From Leucobacter komagatae (lineage in GTDB: Bacteria; Actinomycetota; Actinomycetes; Actinomycetales; Microbacteriaceae), in assembly GCF_000834055.1 (NCBI RefSeq), contig NZ_JXSQ01000014.1:1-64000 (forward strand): 64,000 nucleotides of DNA, in the 5' to 3' direction. Made by a program: the position numbers and the translations under genes. Under the pieces are notes generated by a model, which was not told where the DNA came from, searched no databases, and was given only the letters and a program-made list of their open reading frames with translations. Shown one piece after another: positions 1-9,542 of this stretch; the first letter of the stretch is position 1; each line of letters begins with the position of its first letter.

Positions 1-16
1 GAAGGGCGCGCCCTTC
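1..16. terminator. Hairpin at window edge, probable terminator of an upstream gene
   Basis: The first 16 bases are a perfect palindrome that folds as stem GAAGGG, loop CGCG, stem CCCTTC, followed by a C-rich stretch rather than a T tract. It most likely ends a gene lying before the window. The left part could be cut off by the window edge. Confidence 0.35.
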
Positions 17-69
17 CCCCGTGGGCGCGAACCCCCAGAGTAAGGTGAACAGAATGAAGAGGACCGTTC

Positions 70-1323
70 GTGGCTGAGTCGATGTCGCGGTTCCTGCTGC
101 GCCTTGCCCCAATGATTTATGGGCCGACGCTGCTCTTCGCTCTTGGGCAGGGCGCGATCATCCCGCTCATTCCGACAATGGCTACGCAGCTCGGCGCTGA
201 CCTCGCGACGTCCGGCCTTGTCGCTTCCGCGCTGGTCGTCGGCCAACTCTGCGGGAACATTCCCGCAGGCTGGTTGGTCGCGAAGGTTGGTGAGCGCTTC
301 GCGATGGTCATTGCGGGGGTGCTCGCGTTGGCCGGTGCGATCATGCTGCCGTTCGCTGGGAGCATCGCCGTGCTCACGGTTGCGATCTTCACCAACGGGT
401 TTTGCGCCGCGGTCTTTGGGCTCGCACGGCACTCGTTTATGGCGTCGAACGTGCCGTTTCACTTCCGCGCTAGGGCGCTTGCGCTGCTTGGCGGGAGCTA
501 CCGGTTCGGGATCTTCCTCGGCCCGTTCATCGCGGCGCTACTGCTGTCGGCGACCGGTAGCGCGGCCGCCGTCATCTGGTTCCTTATCATCTGTGTCGCT
601 GCGACGGTGCTGCTCGTGTGGCTCGGCCCTGATCCGGAGCGCGAGTACGGCGCTGGCGAGCGTCCCGCCGAAGCTGGGGGCACCGCAACTGCCGGCATGA
701 GCCTCCCCGACGCTGAGGGTGCGCGCGAGGGCGTCTTCCGCACGATGGTGCGTTTTCGTTCGGTGCTTGCGCGCCTCGGGCTCGCAGCTTCGTCGCTCTC
801 AGCCCTGCGTGCCGCACGGCAGGTCGTGCTGCCGCTGTGGGGAGTTGCCATCGGTCTTGACGCGCAGACCATCGCGCTGGTCGTCGGCATCTCAGGCGCC
901 CTCGACTTTGCGCTGTTCTACGCGAGCGGCCAGGTCATGGACCGCTTCGGCAGGCTCTGGGCGGTGATGCCGTCGATGCTCATGATGAGCTTCAGTTTCC
1001 TCGCGCTCGCCCTCACCGGCGGCCTCAACTCTGCGACAACCTGGTTTGTTGTGCTTGCCGCGGTGATCGGCGTCGGCAATGGGCTGTCGAGTGGTCTCCT
1101 GATGACCCTCGGGGCCGACCTCGCGCCCAGGCAGAACCCCGCACCGTTCCTCGGCTCCTGGCGGACTCTCACCAGCGCGGGTGCGGCAGCCGCGCCACTC
1201 ATCTTCTCGGGCCTTGCCGCCATCGCGCCGATCGCTGTCGCTACCGGCGCGATGGGCGCGATTGGTCTGCTCGGCACCGCAGCGTTTCTGCGTTGGATGC
1301 CGCGCAAGGGGAGTGAACGCTAG
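70..1323 (+). CDS. Major facilitator superfamily transporter
   Basis: A 417-residue integral membrane protein of MFS size with about 12 hydrophobic segments and a central hydrophilic loop near residues 195-230. The motif [10 protein letters not shown] (about residues 65-74) fits the cytoplasmic loop 2-3 signature of the family. It probably exports or imports a small molecule, but the substrate cannot be read from sequence. The GTG start at 70 has a purine-rich GAAGAGGA upstream; an in-frame ATG a few codons later is possible. Its stop codon overlaps the stop of the convergent DUF1445 gene, sharing the bases CTAG at 1320-1323. Confidence 0.8.
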   Translation: MAESMSRFLLRLAPMIYGPTLLFALGQGAIIPLIPTMATQLGADLATSGLVASALVVGQLCGNIPAGWLVAKVGERFAMVIAGVLALAGAIMLPFAGSIAVLTVAIFTNGFCAAVFGLARHSFMASNVPFHFRARALALLGGSYRFGIFLGPFIAALLLSATGSAAAVIWFLIICVAATVLLVWLGPDPEREYGAGERPAEAGGTATAGMSLPDAEGAREGVFRTMVRFRSVLARLGLAASSLSALRAARQVVLPLWGVAIGLDAQTIALVVGISGALDFALFYASGQVMDRFGRLWAVMPSMLMMSFSFLALALTGGLNSATTWFVVLAAVIGVGNGLSSGLLMTLGADLAPRQNPAPFLGSWRTLTSAGAAAAPLIFSGLAAIAPIAVATGAMGAIGLLGTAAFLRWMPRKGSER

Positions 1324-2123
1324 CGCGCGTAGTTCGCGTCAGGCACGTCGGTGACGAACATGTAGCCGGGGGCGTGGGTGAGTGCGAACGGCGGCTTCGA
1401 CGCCATGATCGCGGCCTGCGGCGTGACTCCGCACGCCCAGAACACGGGAACCTCGCCGTCGCGCAGTTCGGGGGCGTCCCCGAATTCCGGTGCCAGCAGG
1501 TCGGTGATGCCGAGGCCAGCGGGGGATCCAATGTGCACCGGCGCGCCGTGCACTGCTGGATACCGCCCGGAGATTTGGACGGCGTCCGCGACGCGATCGG
1601 CCGCGATGGGGCGCATCGAGACGACGAGCTCCCCGCTCAGCCTGCCCGCCGGGACGCAATCGCGGTTTGTGCGGTACATCGGCACGTTCCTGCCGAGGGT
1701 TTGGTGGCGGATCTCGATTCCCGCGTCAACCAAGCCTGCCTCGAACGTGAAGCTGCACCCAATGAGGAACGACACAAGGTCGGGGTGCTCCTCCCATGCT
1801 GACGAGGCGTCACTGACCTCCTCGGTGAGCTCCCCGTGGCGCCACACTCGGTACTTGGGGATGTCGGTGCGGAGGTCTGAGCCAGGAGCGAGACGAGATT
1901 CGGTTGCCCCAGCGTCGAGCACTTCGAGTACCGGGCACGGTTGCGGGTTTCGCTGCGAGTAGAGCAGCACGTCGTATGCCCAGTCGGCTGGGACGGAGAT
2001 GAGGTTTGCCTGTACGAGGCCGTGCGCCAGGCCACTCGTTGGCGCGATTACGCCGGCCCTCGCCGCTGCGCGAACTTCCCGTGCGCTGGCGAGCTGAGTG
2101 TCGGTTGCTGTGATGTGCTGCAT
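1320..2123 (-). CDS. DUF1445 / UPF0317 putative hydro-lyase (D-glutamate-cyclase-like, YcsI family)
   Basis: A 267-residue protein of the YcsI/UPF0317 family, recognisable from the N-terminal block with [11 protein letters not shown] and the conserved [17 protein letters not shown] and [10 protein letters not shown] segments. Family knowledge: the mammalian D-glutamate cyclase contains a DUF1445 region and interconverts D-glutamate and 5-oxo-D-proline; Bacillus ycsI sits beside the 5-oxoprolinase genes, as here. I infer a role in supplying or handling 5-oxo-D-proline. The ATG at 2123 is chosen over longer frames because AAGGAGGAG lies just upstream on the minus strand. It is the last gene of the pxp operon, separated from the carboxylase by a 115-bp gap with a hairpin. 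Confidence 0.82.
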   Translation of the reverse strand: MQHITATDTQLASAREVRAAARAGVIAPTSGLAHGLVQANLISVPADWAYDVLLYSQRNPQPCPVLEVLDAGATESRLAPGSDLRTDIPKYRVWRHGELTEEVSDASSAWEEHPDLVSFLIGCSFTFEAGLVDAGIEIRHQTLGRNVPMYRTNRDCVPAGRLSGELVVSMRPIAADRVADAVQISGRYPAVHGAPVHIGSPAGLGITDLLAPEFGDAPELRDGEVPVFWACGVTPQAAIMASKPPFALTHAPGYMFVTDVPDANYAR

Positions 2124-2196
2124 GAGCGTCTCCTCCTTGAGAATGCTGTGGCTGTGTCCTGTGGTGTGCCGGCGGGCGTCGGCGTTGGGGCCGGTC

Positions 2197-2228
2197 CGGC
2201 GGGGCCTGCGCGCTGCGCGGCCCCGCCG
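2197..2228. other. Intercistronic GC-rich hairpin
   Basis: A perfect 10-bp inverted repeat, CGGCGGGGCC and GGCCCCGCCG, with a 12-nt loop lies between the carboxylase and the DUF1445 gene. There is no T tract, so it may be an RNA-stabilising or partial-termination element that lowers expression of the last gene rather than a full terminator. Confidence 0.5.
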
Positions 2229-2238
2229 CACCAGGCGG

Positions 2239-3996
2239 TTAGGGTTCGATCGTGCCGATGGTCTGGCTCGCTGCGAGCGCGGTTCCTGCCTGCGCTGCCT
2301 GCCTGAGCGTGCCTGCCTGTTGGGCTTTGACCGGGATTTCCATCTTCATGGCTTCGATGATGGCGACGGTCTCGCCGGCCGCGACAGTCGTACCATCGGT
2401 CACCTGCCACTTCGTGAGCGTACCGGCGAAGGGCGCGAGCAGAGTGAATTCGCCGGCGGTGTGCTCCGTGTCGCGTGCGGAGTCGTCGAGGCGAGCGCCG
2501 CCGCCTGCCCCTGCCCCTGCCGCAACGCTGGCGAGGAGGGCGTCTGGCAGGCCCAGCTCGACGCGCCGACCGTCGACTTCGATGGCGAGCCTGGTGAGGG
2601 TCGCTGTCTGCGGGGCCGCAATCGCCGGTGCTGGCGTGAAAGTGGCAGTGCACTCCTCTTCGATCCACCGCGTGTGCACGGAGAAGGTGCCGTCGGGTGC
2701 GGTGAACGCCGGATCGGTGACGATGTGGCGATCGAACGGGAGAACCGTCGCGACACCCTCGATCGCGAACTCCTGCAGCGCACGCCGCGAGCGGGCGATT
2801 GCTTCGTCGCGATCCTTGCCCCACACGATAAGTTTTGCGAGCATCGAGTCGAAGCTCCCCGGCACCGCGTACCCTGCGTAGACGCCGGAGTCGACGCGGA
2901 TTCCCGCACCGCCTGGCTGCTCGAAGCGTGCGATGGTGCCGGGCGTCGGGAGGTAGCCGAGCGCAGGGTCCTCTGCGTTGATGCGGAACTCGATCGCGTG
3001 CCCAAACGTCGGAACCGTTTCGGGCACGGTCATCGGGTTCCCGGCGGCGATGCGGAACTGTTCCTGCACGAGATCGACGCCCGTGACCATCTCGGTCACG
3101 GGGTGCTCGACCTGGAGCCGCGTGTTCACCTCGAGGAAGGTCAGCGTGCCGTCCTCACCTAGGAGAAATTCGACGGTGCCGGCCCCGACGTAGCCCGCCG
3201 CGCCACAGACGTCGGCTGCTGCCGCCTCGATGCGCGCACGCGTTGCTTCGTCGATGAACGGCGCTGGCGCCTCCTCCACGAGTTTTTGGTTTCGGCGCTG
3301 CAGTGAGCAATCCCGGGTGCCGAGCACGACGATCCGCCCGTGTCGATCGCCGAGCACCTGGGCCTCGATGTGGCGCGGCCTGTCGAGGAAGCGCTCGACG
3401 AGGCAGTCGCCCTGGCCGAACGCTGCGGTAGCTTCGCGCACAGCCGACTCATACGCCTCGGCGATCTCGGCGCGGTCGCGCACGACACGCATTCCGCGCC
3501 CCCCGCCTCCGAAGATCGCTTTGATGACGATCGGCATCCCGTGCTTGTCTGCGAAGGCGATCGCTTCGTCGGCGCTGTGCACCGCGCCGGGTGTGCCCGG
3601 CACGAGCGGCGCGCCGACCTCGGCAGCGAGTGCGCGGGCTTTGGCCTTGTCGCCGAGCATTTCGATGGTCTCGGGGTCGGGCCCGATCCACTTCAGGCCG
3701 GCTGCGATGACCGCTGCCGCAAAGTCGGCGCGCTCGGAGAGGAAGCCGTATCCCGGGTGAATCGCGTCTGCACCTGCGTGCGCTGCTGCTGCGAGGAGTT
3801 TCGCGGTGTCGAGGTAGCTCTCTGTTGGGGTGACCCCGTTGAGTGCGTAGGCTTCGTCGGCGAGCCGCACGTGGAGAGCGTCGATGTCCTCGTCGGAGTA
3901 CACGGCGACGCTCGCGATCCCGGCCTCGGCCGCCGCCCGGATGATCCGCACCGCGATTTCGCCACGGTTCGCGATCAGGATCTTCTTCAGCTTCAC
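2239..3996 (-). CDS. Biotin carboxylase fused to biotin carboxyl carrier domain
   Basis: A 585-residue ATP-dependent biotin carboxylase. Residues 1-450 carry the ATP-grasp features: N-terminal [11 protein letters not shown], glycine loop FGGGGRGMR and [12 protein letters not shown]. The C-terminus is a biotinyl domain with EAMKME, whose lysine (about residue 551) would carry biotin. No carboxyltransferase of the acetyl-CoA type is nearby. Instead the gene overlaps by GTGA the fused PxpB-PxpC, whose two domains match the carboxyltransferase half of urea carboxylase. I therefore infer that the two proteins could form a split urea-carboxylase-like enzyme acting on 5-oxoproline or a related amide. 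The GTG start is fixed by the overlap with the preceding stop. Confidence 0.9.
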   Translation of the reverse strand: MKLKKILIANRGEIAVRIIRAAAEAGIASVAVYSDEDIDALHVRLADEAYALNGVTPTESYLDTAKLLAAAAHAGADAIHPGYGFLSERADFAAAVIAAGLKWIGPDPETIEMLGDKAKARALAAEVGAPLVPGTPGAVHSADEAIAFADKHGMPIVIKAIFGGGGRGMRVVRDRAEIAEAYESAVREATAAFGQGDCLVERFLDRPRHIEAQVLGDRHGRIVVLGTRDCSLQRRNQKLVEEAPAPFIDEATRARIEAAAADVCGAAGYVGAGTVEFLLGEDGTLTFLEVNTRLQVEHPVTEMVTGVDLVQEQFRIAAGNPMTVPETVPTFGHAIEFRINAEDPALGYLPTPGTIARFEQPGGAGIRVDSGVYAGYAVPGSFDSMLAKLIVWGKDRDEAIARSRRALQEFAIEGVATVLPFDRHIVTDPAFTAPDGTFSVHTRWIEEECTATFTPAPAIAAPQTATLTRLAIEVDGRRVELGLPDALLASVAAGAGAGGGARLDDSARDTEHTAGEFTLLAPFAGTLTKWQVTDGTTVAAGETVAIIEAMKMEIPVKAQQAGTLRQAAQAGTALAASQTIGTIEP

Positions 3997-5648
3997 TTGC
4001 TCTTCTCCTGGGTGTGCGGCGGGGCTTCCGCCTGGTCGGGTGTTGTCGCAGCTGGTGGGGTCACTGGCACGAGTTTGACGAGAGTTCCTGGGGTGAGTTG
4101 CGCGGCGAGTTCGAGGTCGTCGTCGTGAACGACAGCGATGACCGGGTAGCCGCCGGTGAGCGGTCTGTCCGTGAGGAACAGTACGGGTTGGCCGTCAGGT
4201 GGGATCTGGAGCGAGCCGATCGCGACGCCCTCGCTCGGGAGTTCGCGCCCCACCCATGCGGCGTCCCTGGCAAGCGGCTGCCCCGCGAGGCGCACGCCAA
4301 CACGGTCGCTGCGCGGCGACACCTCCCATTGGCCGGCTGTGAGCTGCTCGACCGCGTCGGTGAACCAGTTGTCGCGTGGCCCGAGGAGGACGCGAAGGTG
4401 GGTCGTTTCCCCGGCGCGTGGTAGCGCCTGCTCCGCGAGCGCAGCGGGCTCCGGTGCGCCGACGGCGCGTGTGGTCTCGTTCGCGTTCGCGACCGTGTCG
4501 CCGGCCGCGAGGGGTGCTGGGCCGAGCTGCGCGAGCGTGTCGCGAGAGCGGCTACCGAGGAACGGGGGTGCAGCGATGCCGCCGCGCAGCGCAAGCATGG
4601 TGCGGAGGCCACGTTCGGGTGCGCCGAGGGTGAGCTGCTCTCCCTCGCTCAGCCTGAACGGGGTGCCGTGCGGTGCTGGCCTGCTGCCGTGTTGGCCGGT
4701 GATCCGTCCGTGTCGTTGCGCCCCGGTGAGCGCGAGTACCGCGTCGGTGACGGCGACGGCGGCGAAGTCGCCGTGTCCGAGCTCGAGTGCGGCGGCCGCC
4801 GTGCGGTTGCCGACGAGGCGGTTCGCCTGGTGATAGGCCAGCGGGATCGCGGTGCCTGACTCGCCGACGCCCATGCCGGCGACGCCGCGTCGCCCGGCGT
4901 CCTCGATGAGTGTTTGCAGGCCGGGGCTAACGATCGTGAGCGTTGGGGTTCCGGCCGCGGCGGTGGTGCGCTCCTGGGGCGCTGCCGCCGCACGCGCGCG
5001 GATCTGCTCACGTTCGGCGACAAACCGCACCCGTTCGCCGGCGAGCAGCGCGGCTGGACGTTCCCTGTCCGAATCCCACATGCGTTCAGCTGTGGTTCCG
5101 ATGAGCTGCCAGCCGCCCGGGCTTTCGCGGGGATAGACGCCCGAGAAGGCGCCTGCGAGGCCGACTGATCCGGCGAGGATGCGCGGTCGCGGGGTTGCCC
5201 GGCGAGGCACGTTGAGCGCTGGATCGCCGCCGGCGAGGTACGCGAAGCCCGGCGCGAACCCGGTGAACGCGACCGTGTACGTGGCCGCGGTGTGTCTCGT
5301 GATCACTTCGTCGATGCTCATGCCCGCGATGCTGGCGACCTCAGCGAGATCTTCTCCGGTGTAGCTCACGGCAACCGTGCGTTCTGGCGTTGCGGATCCG
5401 TCAGCGCGGACCGTTGCGTGCAGGTCTGCGAGCTGGCGCAGGCGCGGGCCGATGCTGAGGCCGCGTTTGGCCTCGCCGCCGCGGACGAGCACGGTCTCCG
5501 CTGCGGGTACGAGCTCGTCAACGGTGAGTTCCCCGAGCTCCGCCGCGATGCGCAGCGCCGCGAAGACCCCGAGCGCACGCTCGAGGTCGCCGCAGTCGAT
5601 GAGCACGGCGGAGCTTCCCGCCTGGCGGATGCGGAGATCGTGAGTCAT
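3993..5648 (-). CDS. pxpBC: 5-oxoprolinase subunits PxpB and PxpC fused (KipI-KipA, AHS1-AHS2)
   Basis: A 551-residue fusion. Residues 1-215 are the KipI/AHS1 domain ([22 protein letters not shown]). Residues about 235-535 are the KipA/AHS2 domain ([26 protein letters not shown]). In Bacillus and E. coli PxpA, PxpB and PxpC together hydrolyse 5-oxoproline to glutamate using ATP. The same two domains form the carboxyltransferase part of urea carboxylase, which matters because a biotin carboxylase follows. The ATG at 5648 overlaps the pxpA stop as ATGA and the stop overlaps the next GTG, so translation is coupled. Frames extending upstream of 5648 are not supported. Confidence 0.92.
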   Translation of the reverse strand: MTHDLRIRQAGSSAVLIDCGDLERALGVFAALRIAAELGELTVDELVPAAETVLVRGGEAKRGLSIGPRLRQLADLHATVRADGSATPERTVAVSYTGEDLAEVASIAGMSIDEVITRHTAATYTVAFTGFAPGFAYLAGGDPALNVPRRATPRPRILAGSVGLAGAFSGVYPRESPGGWQLIGTTAERMWDSDRERPAALLAGERVRFVAEREQIRARAAAAPQERTTAAAGTPTLTIVSPGLQTLIEDAGRRGVAGMGVGESGTAIPLAYHQANRLVGNRTAAAALELGHGDFAAVAVTDAVLALTGAQRHGRITGQHGSRPAPHGTPFRLSEGEQLTLGAPERGLRTMLALRGGIAAPPFLGSRSRDTLAQLGPAPLAAGDTVANANETTRAVGAPEPAALAEQALPRAGETTHLRVLLGPRDNWFTDAVEQLTAGQWEVSPRSDRVGVRLAGQPLARDAAWVGRELPSEGVAIGSLQIPPDGQPVLFLTDRPLTGGYPVIAVVHDDDLELAAQLTPGTLVKLVPVTPPAATTPDQAEAPPHTQEKSK

Positions 5649-6418
5649 CTTGCGTTGTCCGCGCCGCTGAAGTTTTGGAGGGTGACCCCCGCACCGAGAA
5701 GGGCGGCGCGGACGGCGCGGGCCATGTTCACGGCGTCCGGGCTGTCGCCGTGAACGCAAATCGACTCGGCATGCACGGCGACCTCACTGCCGTCCCGTGC
5801 CGTCACTGTTCCGTGCTGGGCGAGGCGCAGCATGCGTTCTGCGACGAGATCCGGGTCGTGGAGCACAGCGCCGGGCTCGCTGCGGGACACGAGCGCGCCG
5901 GTTGGCTCGTACGCCCGGTCGGCGAAGGCCTCGGTCACCGCGCGCAGACCGGCGGCTCGCGCCTGCTCGACGAGCGGTGAGCCTGCGAGGCAGACGAGCG
6001 CGAACTCCGGGTTGATCTGCTTGATCGCGGAGATCACGGTTGCGGCTTCCGCCTCGTTGAACGCGATGCTGTTGTAGAGCGCACCGTGTGGCTTGACGTA
6101 GCGAACCTCGGTGCCCGCAGCGCGCGCGAGTCCTTGGAGAGCTCCGATCTGGTAGATCAGCCCCGCCTCGAGTTCGTCTGCGGGGAGGGTCATGGGGCGG
6201 CGCCCAAAACCCGCGAGGTCGGGGTAGGCGACGTGCGCACCTACCGCTACGCCGCGCGCCGCCGCGCCGCGGAGGGTGACGAAAGCAGTCTTCGGGTCGC
6301 CGGCGTGGAAGCCGCAGGCGATGTTTGCGCTGGTGACGGTTTCGAGCATGCTCTCGTCGTCGCCCATGCGCCAGGAACCGTAGTGTTCGCCCAGGTCACT
6401 GTTGAGATCGATCTGCAT
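5645..6418 (-). CDS. pxpA: 5-oxoprolinase subunit PxpA (LamB/YcsF family)
   Basis: A 257-residue cytoplasmic protein of full family length. It opens with IDLNSDLGE and continues with [39 protein letters not shown] and a C-terminal ICVHGDSP, all hallmarks of YcsF/PxpA. It is the hydrolase-side partner of PxpBC for ATP-dependent opening of 5-oxoproline, a waste product of glutamine, glutamate and glutathione chemistry. The ATG at 6418 has AGAAGGG upstream on the minus strand. It lies 31 bp after the NRAMP-like gene in the same operon. Confidence 0.95.
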   Translation of the reverse strand: MQIDLNSDLGEHYGSWRMGDDESMLETVTSANIACGFHAGDPKTAFVTLRGAAARGVAVGAHVAYPDLAGFGRRPMTLPADELEAGLIYQIGALQGLARAAGTEVRYVKPHGALYNSIAFNEAEAATVISAIKQINPEFALVCLAGSPLVEQARAAGLRAVTEAFADRAYEPTGALVSRSEPGAVLHDPDLVAERMLRLAQHGTVTARDGSEVAVHAESICVHGDSPDAVNMARAVRAALLGAGVTLQNFSGADNAR

Positions 6419-6449
6419 AATTGCTATCCCTTCTCTTTAGGTTGAGCGC

Positions 6450-7742
6450 CTACGCGCCGAGGAACTTGAAGATCGTGCTGAACGAGACGACCCCCATGTA
6501 CCAGGTGAGTATGGTCATGAGCGTACCGAGCCAGAGCAGCCATGGGCTGATCCTGTGGCCGTGCAGGAGGTCGCGACGGAACCAGGCAATGTACATGAAC
6601 ACGGTGAAGCCGATGGGCAAGATGAGCCCGTTGAACCCGCCCGCGAAGACGAGAAGCGCGACGGGGGTTGTGCCGAGCAGGAGGTAGGCGGTGAGGCCTA
6701 CAGCGATGAAGATCACGGTAGCCCAGCTTCGGCGACGGTGGTCGAGCTTCGCACTGAAGACGGTCATAAAGGACACCGATGTGAAGGCAGCGCCGATCAC
6801 GCTCGAGAGTGCAGCAGCCCAGAGCACGAGGCCGAACGCACGCATGCCCCATTCGCCGGCAGCCGACTCGAATGCCTGCGCTGCAGGGTTTGCCGAGATG
6901 TCGAGCATCACGCCACTTGCGGTGACGCCGAGGAACGCGAGGAAGAGAACGTAGCGCATGACGCCGGTGACGGCGATGCCCATGAACGCTGAGCGGGTGA
7001 CCTGCTTGATGTTCTCTGGGCCGGCGGTGCCGGAGTCGAGGAGCTTGTGTGCGCCGGCGTAGGTGATGTAGCCGCCAACGGTTCCGCCGACGATGGTCGT
7101 GATCGCGGCGAAGTTGATGCTGTCGGGCAGGACGGTCTGACGGAGCGCCTCGCCGACGGGCGGACTCGCGACGATCGCGACGGCGATGGTGAGGAGGATC
7201 ATGACGATCCCGAGCACGATGATCGCCCGGTCCATGATGAGCCCCGCGCGGTGCGATAGGAAGATGCCGATCGCGAGGATGGCGCTGATCGCACCGCCAA
7301 TCTTCGAGTCGAGGCCGAAGAGCGCGTTCAGGCCGAGCCCGGCGCCGGCGATGTTGCCGATGTTGAATACGAGGCCGCCGACGATCACGAGGACCGAAAG
7401 AATGAAGCCCGAGTAGGGGATTGCGGCGTTCGCGAGCTCCGCTGCCCGCTTCCCCGAGAGGGTGATGATCTGCCAAATGTTGGCCTGCACGATGAAGTCG
7501 ATGAGGATCGACACGAGGATGCCGAAGGCGAAGGAGGCGCCGAGTGTCGCGGTGAAGGTCGCGGTTTGGGTGATGAAGCCGGGGCCGATGGCCGAGGTCG
7601 CCATGAGGAAGATCGCGCCGATGAGGGAGGCGCGGCGCGACTTCGCGAAGCCGACGGTTCCGCTGGCGACGGTCGCGGGGCCGGGGACTGTGACCCGCCC
7701 GCCTTCGTCCTGTTGGCTGTCTGGGGAGTGTTGCGTGCTCAT
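6450..7742 (-). CDS. NRAMP-like transporter of the YcsG type, probable 5-oxoproline-operon carrier
   Basis: A 430-residue protein with about 11 membrane segments, NRAMP in overall layout. The first membrane segment reads SAIGPGFITQ where metal-transporting NRAMP proteins carry Asp-Pro-Gly-Asn, and segment 6 reads GGYITYAGAHK without the usual Met-Pro-His. Both metal-binding motifs are therefore absent. Bacillus ycsG, in the equivalent place next to pxpA, has the same relation. I infer uptake of an organic substrate such as 5-oxoproline rather than manganese or iron. First gene of the operon; AAAGG precedes the ATG. Confidence 0.85.
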   Translation of the reverse strand: MSTQHSPDSQQDEGGRVTVPGPATVASGTVGFAKSRRASLIGAIFLMATSAIGPGFITQTATFTATLGASFAFGILVSILIDFIVQANIWQIITLSGKRAAELANAAIPYSGFILSVLVIVGGLVFNIGNIAGAGLGLNALFGLDSKIGGAISAILAIGIFLSHRAGLIMDRAIIVLGIVMILLTIAVAIVASPPVGEALRQTVLPDSINFAAITTIVGGTVGGYITYAGAHKLLDSGTAGPENIKQVTRSAFMGIAVTGVMRYVLFLAFLGVTASGVMLDISANPAAQAFESAAGEWGMRAFGLVLWAAALSSVIGAAFTSVSFMTVFSAKLDHRRRSWATVIFIAVGLTAYLLLGTTPVALLVFAGGFNGLILPIGFTVFMYIAWFRRDLLHGHRISPWLLWLGTLMTILTWYMGVVSFSTIFKFLGA

Positions 7743-7813
7743 TGTGGGGCCTTTCGCGTCGTTGCGGCTCGGAGGGGACAGGGTGTGGCCAACACGAGAC
7801 TGACCGTTCCATC

Positions 7814-7841
7814 AGAATACTGGTTCAGTCGAACAATGCAA
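7814..7841 (-). promoter_or_regulatory. Probable promoter of the pxp operon
   Basis: On the minus strand, -35 TTGCAT (7841-7836) and -10 TATTCT (7819-7814) are spaced by 16 bp, placing the transcript start near 7807, about 65 nt before the NRAMP-like ATG. The GntR-site candidate lies immediately upstream. Confidence 0.45.
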
Positions 7842-7844
7842 GTC

Positions 7845-7861
7845 AGATTGCTCAACAATCT
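7845..7861. promoter_or_regulatory. Inverted-repeat operator candidate for the GntR regulator
   Basis: A perfect palindrome, AGATTG-CTCAA-CAATCT, lies between the divergent pxp operon and gntR, touching the gntR -35 box at 7861 and sitting 4 bp from the pxp -35. Its size suits a dimeric FCD-type GntR repressor. Position and symmetry are seen; the binding protein is inferred. Confidence 0.5.
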
Positions 7862-7889
7862 TAGGCATAGTCCGTGCGCTTGCTACACT
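7861..7889 (+). promoter_or_regulatory. Leaderless promoter of the GntR gene
   Basis: TTAGGC (7861-7866), 17 bp, TACACT (7884-7889), then six bases to the ATG at 7896. Transcription would start at or next to the start codon, and no ribosome-binding site is visible, so the mRNA is probably leaderless. The -35 box overlaps the palindrome, which fits autorepression. Confidence 0.45.
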
Positions 7890-7895
7890 TCGAGC

Positions 7896-8582
7896 ATGTC
7901 GTCAGTTCTTGGTTCGGCGCCCGCTGGCGAAGGCGGAGCAGTCGTCTCGCGGACGATGGAAGCTGCCGCGGAGATCAGGTCACGCATCTCGCACGGTGAG
8001 CTCAAGCCCGGCGACCGCGTGCCCGAGGCAAAGCTCGCCGAATCGCTCGGCGTCTCCAGAAACACGCTGCGCGAAGCGTTCCGCTCCTTGAATCAAGAGG
8101 GGCTCATCACCCAGGTGCCCAATCGCGGGGCGTACGTCGCGATCCCCAACATCAACACGATCATCGATATCTACCGCGTGCGCCGGCTCATCGAGTGCCA
8201 AGCGGTCGCCGATGCACTCCCACGCCACCCGGCATTCACCGACATGCGCAGCGCCGTCGAGGCGGCCCTGGAACAGCGTGACCTCGACGATTGGGCCGGG
8301 GTTGCTGGCTCGAACATTCGGTTCCACCGAGCAATCTTCGAGCTCGCGGACAGTCCACGGCTCAACCGACTGTACGTACAACTCACTACCGAGCTGCGGC
8401 TCGCATTCGGCCTCATCGATGACCCGGAGTACCTTCACGCACCGTTTCTCGAACGCAACCTGGAGATCCTCGAACTCATCGAAGCAGGAGAAACAGCGAA
8501 GGCGTCTGAGCTGTTGCGGGAATACCTATTCCTCGCCGAACGAATTCTGCTCGCAGGCTACGAGCGCCTCAGCACTACCTGA
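7896..8582 (+). CDS. GntR-family transcriptional regulator, FCD subfamily
   Basis: A 228-residue DNA-binding regulator. Residues about 20-85 form the winged helix (GELKPGDRVPEAKLAESLGVS, then NTLREAFRSLNQEGLI). Residues 95-220 form the all-helical FCD effector domain, with metal- or acid-binding histidine and aspartate candidates in NIRFHRAIFELADSPRL. Divergent orientation from the pxp operon and the palindrome between them suggest control of 5-oxoproline or D-glutamate use. The start at 7896 is preferred because the longer frame runs through the promoter and the homology begins only here. Confidence 0.85.
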   Translation: MSSVLGSAPAGEGGAVVSRTMEAAAEIRSRISHGELKPGDRVPEAKLAESLGVSRNTLREAFRSLNQEGLITQVPNRGAYVAIPNINTIIDIYRVRRLIECQAVADALPRHPAFTDMRSAVEAALEQRDLDDWAGVAGSNIRFHRAIFELADSPRLNRLYVQLTTELRLAFGLIDDPEYLHAPFLERNLEILELIEAGETAKASELLREYLFLAERILLAGYERLSTT

Positions 8583-8584
8583 GC

Positions 8585-8616
8585 GCTTCCCGCCACCAGG
8601 CAAACTTGGCGGGAGC
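8585..8616. terminator. Bidirectional hairpin between convergent genes
   Basis: GCTTCCCGCCA (8585-8595) and TGGCGGGAGC (8607-8616) pair with one bulged T. It lies between the converging GntR gene and the minus-strand hydrolase. No T tract is present on either side. Confidence 0.5.
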
Positions 8617-8648
8617 GGCAAACGGGGCGCGGCCGCGAGCGTCATGGG

Positions 8649-9536
8649 TTAGCTGTCGACGCGTTCGAGCAGCCAGGTGGCAATGTCGCTGTAGACCGCG
8701 TCGCGGTGCGTTTCGTTGAGGATCTCGTGGCGCGCGCCGGGGTAGATCTTCAGCGCGACGTCACGCACGCCGCGCGCCCGGTAGGCGTCGGCAAGACGGC
8801 GCAGGCCATCACCCCTGGAGAGCGGGTCATCGCCGCCGGAGACGATGAGGAGCGGGACGCCGCCCGCGAGCTTCTCCCCGGGAACACCGAACAGCCTGAG
8901 CCCGTCACTCAGGCCGAAGAGCTTGATGATGTTCGCCTCGAAGCACAGCGGATCCGCCAGGAAGGCAGCGGCGGTCGCCGGGTCACGGCTGAGCCACTCG
9001 AATCCGGTCGCCCCATCATCGGCCGCCCACTTCGCGTTGAGCTTGCCGCTCTCCATGTACCGCGGAGTTCGGTACGCGCTGCCCGAAAGCACAACGGCAT
9101 CCCACTGGCGTGGGTGCTCGTTAATGATCCGCTGCGTCATGAGCGACCCCCACGAATGGCCGAACTGCGCGACCCGCATGCCCGGATGCTCCGCGCGGAT
9201 GATGCCCGTGAGCTGCCGAATCGCCGCCTCGGCTGCCCGCAGGCCACCGGGGCCGAGCTTGCCAAGCAACGTCAGTTCGCCGCCGTGCTGCTTCCTCCCG
9301 GTTTCGCCGTGGCCGCGGTGGTCGTTCGCGTACACGACGAAGCCAGCCTCGGTAAGGAATCGCGCAAACGCCTCGTAACGGAGCGCGTGCTCGCCGATGC
9401 CGTGCGATATCTGGACCGCAGCGTGCGGTTCAGGTGTGGCTGCCGGGTTCGGTGCCCACGCGTATGCGCTGATCTCGATACCGTGCTCATCGGTGTAGGT
9501 GAAGTCGCGGCGTGCCGACGTGTGCTGGGCGTTCAT
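8649..9536 (-). CDS. Alpha/beta hydrolase, monoacylglycerol-lipase-like
   Basis: A 295-residue cytoplasmic serine hydrolase. Visible are the oxyanion segment SHGIGEHALRY (about residue 44), the DHRGHGETG loop, the nucleophile elbow GHSWGS (Ser near residue 123), the acid in SGGDDPLS and the histidine in GARHEILNE. This order matches Hydrolase_4 monoacylglycerol lipases and lysophospholipases. The ATG at 9536 is used because a -10-like GACAAT lies exactly six bases before it; longer frames run into the divergent gene's promoter. No ribosome-binding site is clear. Substrate: an acylglycerol or other carboxylester, not resolved. Confidence 0.85.
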   Translation of the reverse strand: MNAQHTSARRDFTYTDEHGIEISAYAWAPNPAATPEPHAAVQISHGIGEHALRYEAFARFLTEAGFVVYANDHRGHGETGRKQHGGELTLLGKLGPGGLRAAEAAIRQLTGIIRAEHPGMRVAQFGHSWGSLMTQRIINEHPRQWDAVVLSGSAYRTPRYMESGKLNAKWAADDGATGFEWLSRDPATAAAFLADPLCFEANIIKLFGLSDGLRLFGVPGEKLAGGVPLLIVSGGDDPLSRGDGLRRLADAYRARGVRDVALKIYPGARHEILNETHRDAVYSDIATWLLERVDS

Positions 9537-9542
9537 AGCTCC

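Noticed and set aside
6450-7742. Manganese/iron NRAMP transporter mntH
   Set aside because: The DPGN and MPH metal motifs are missing, and the context is a 5-oxoproline operon.
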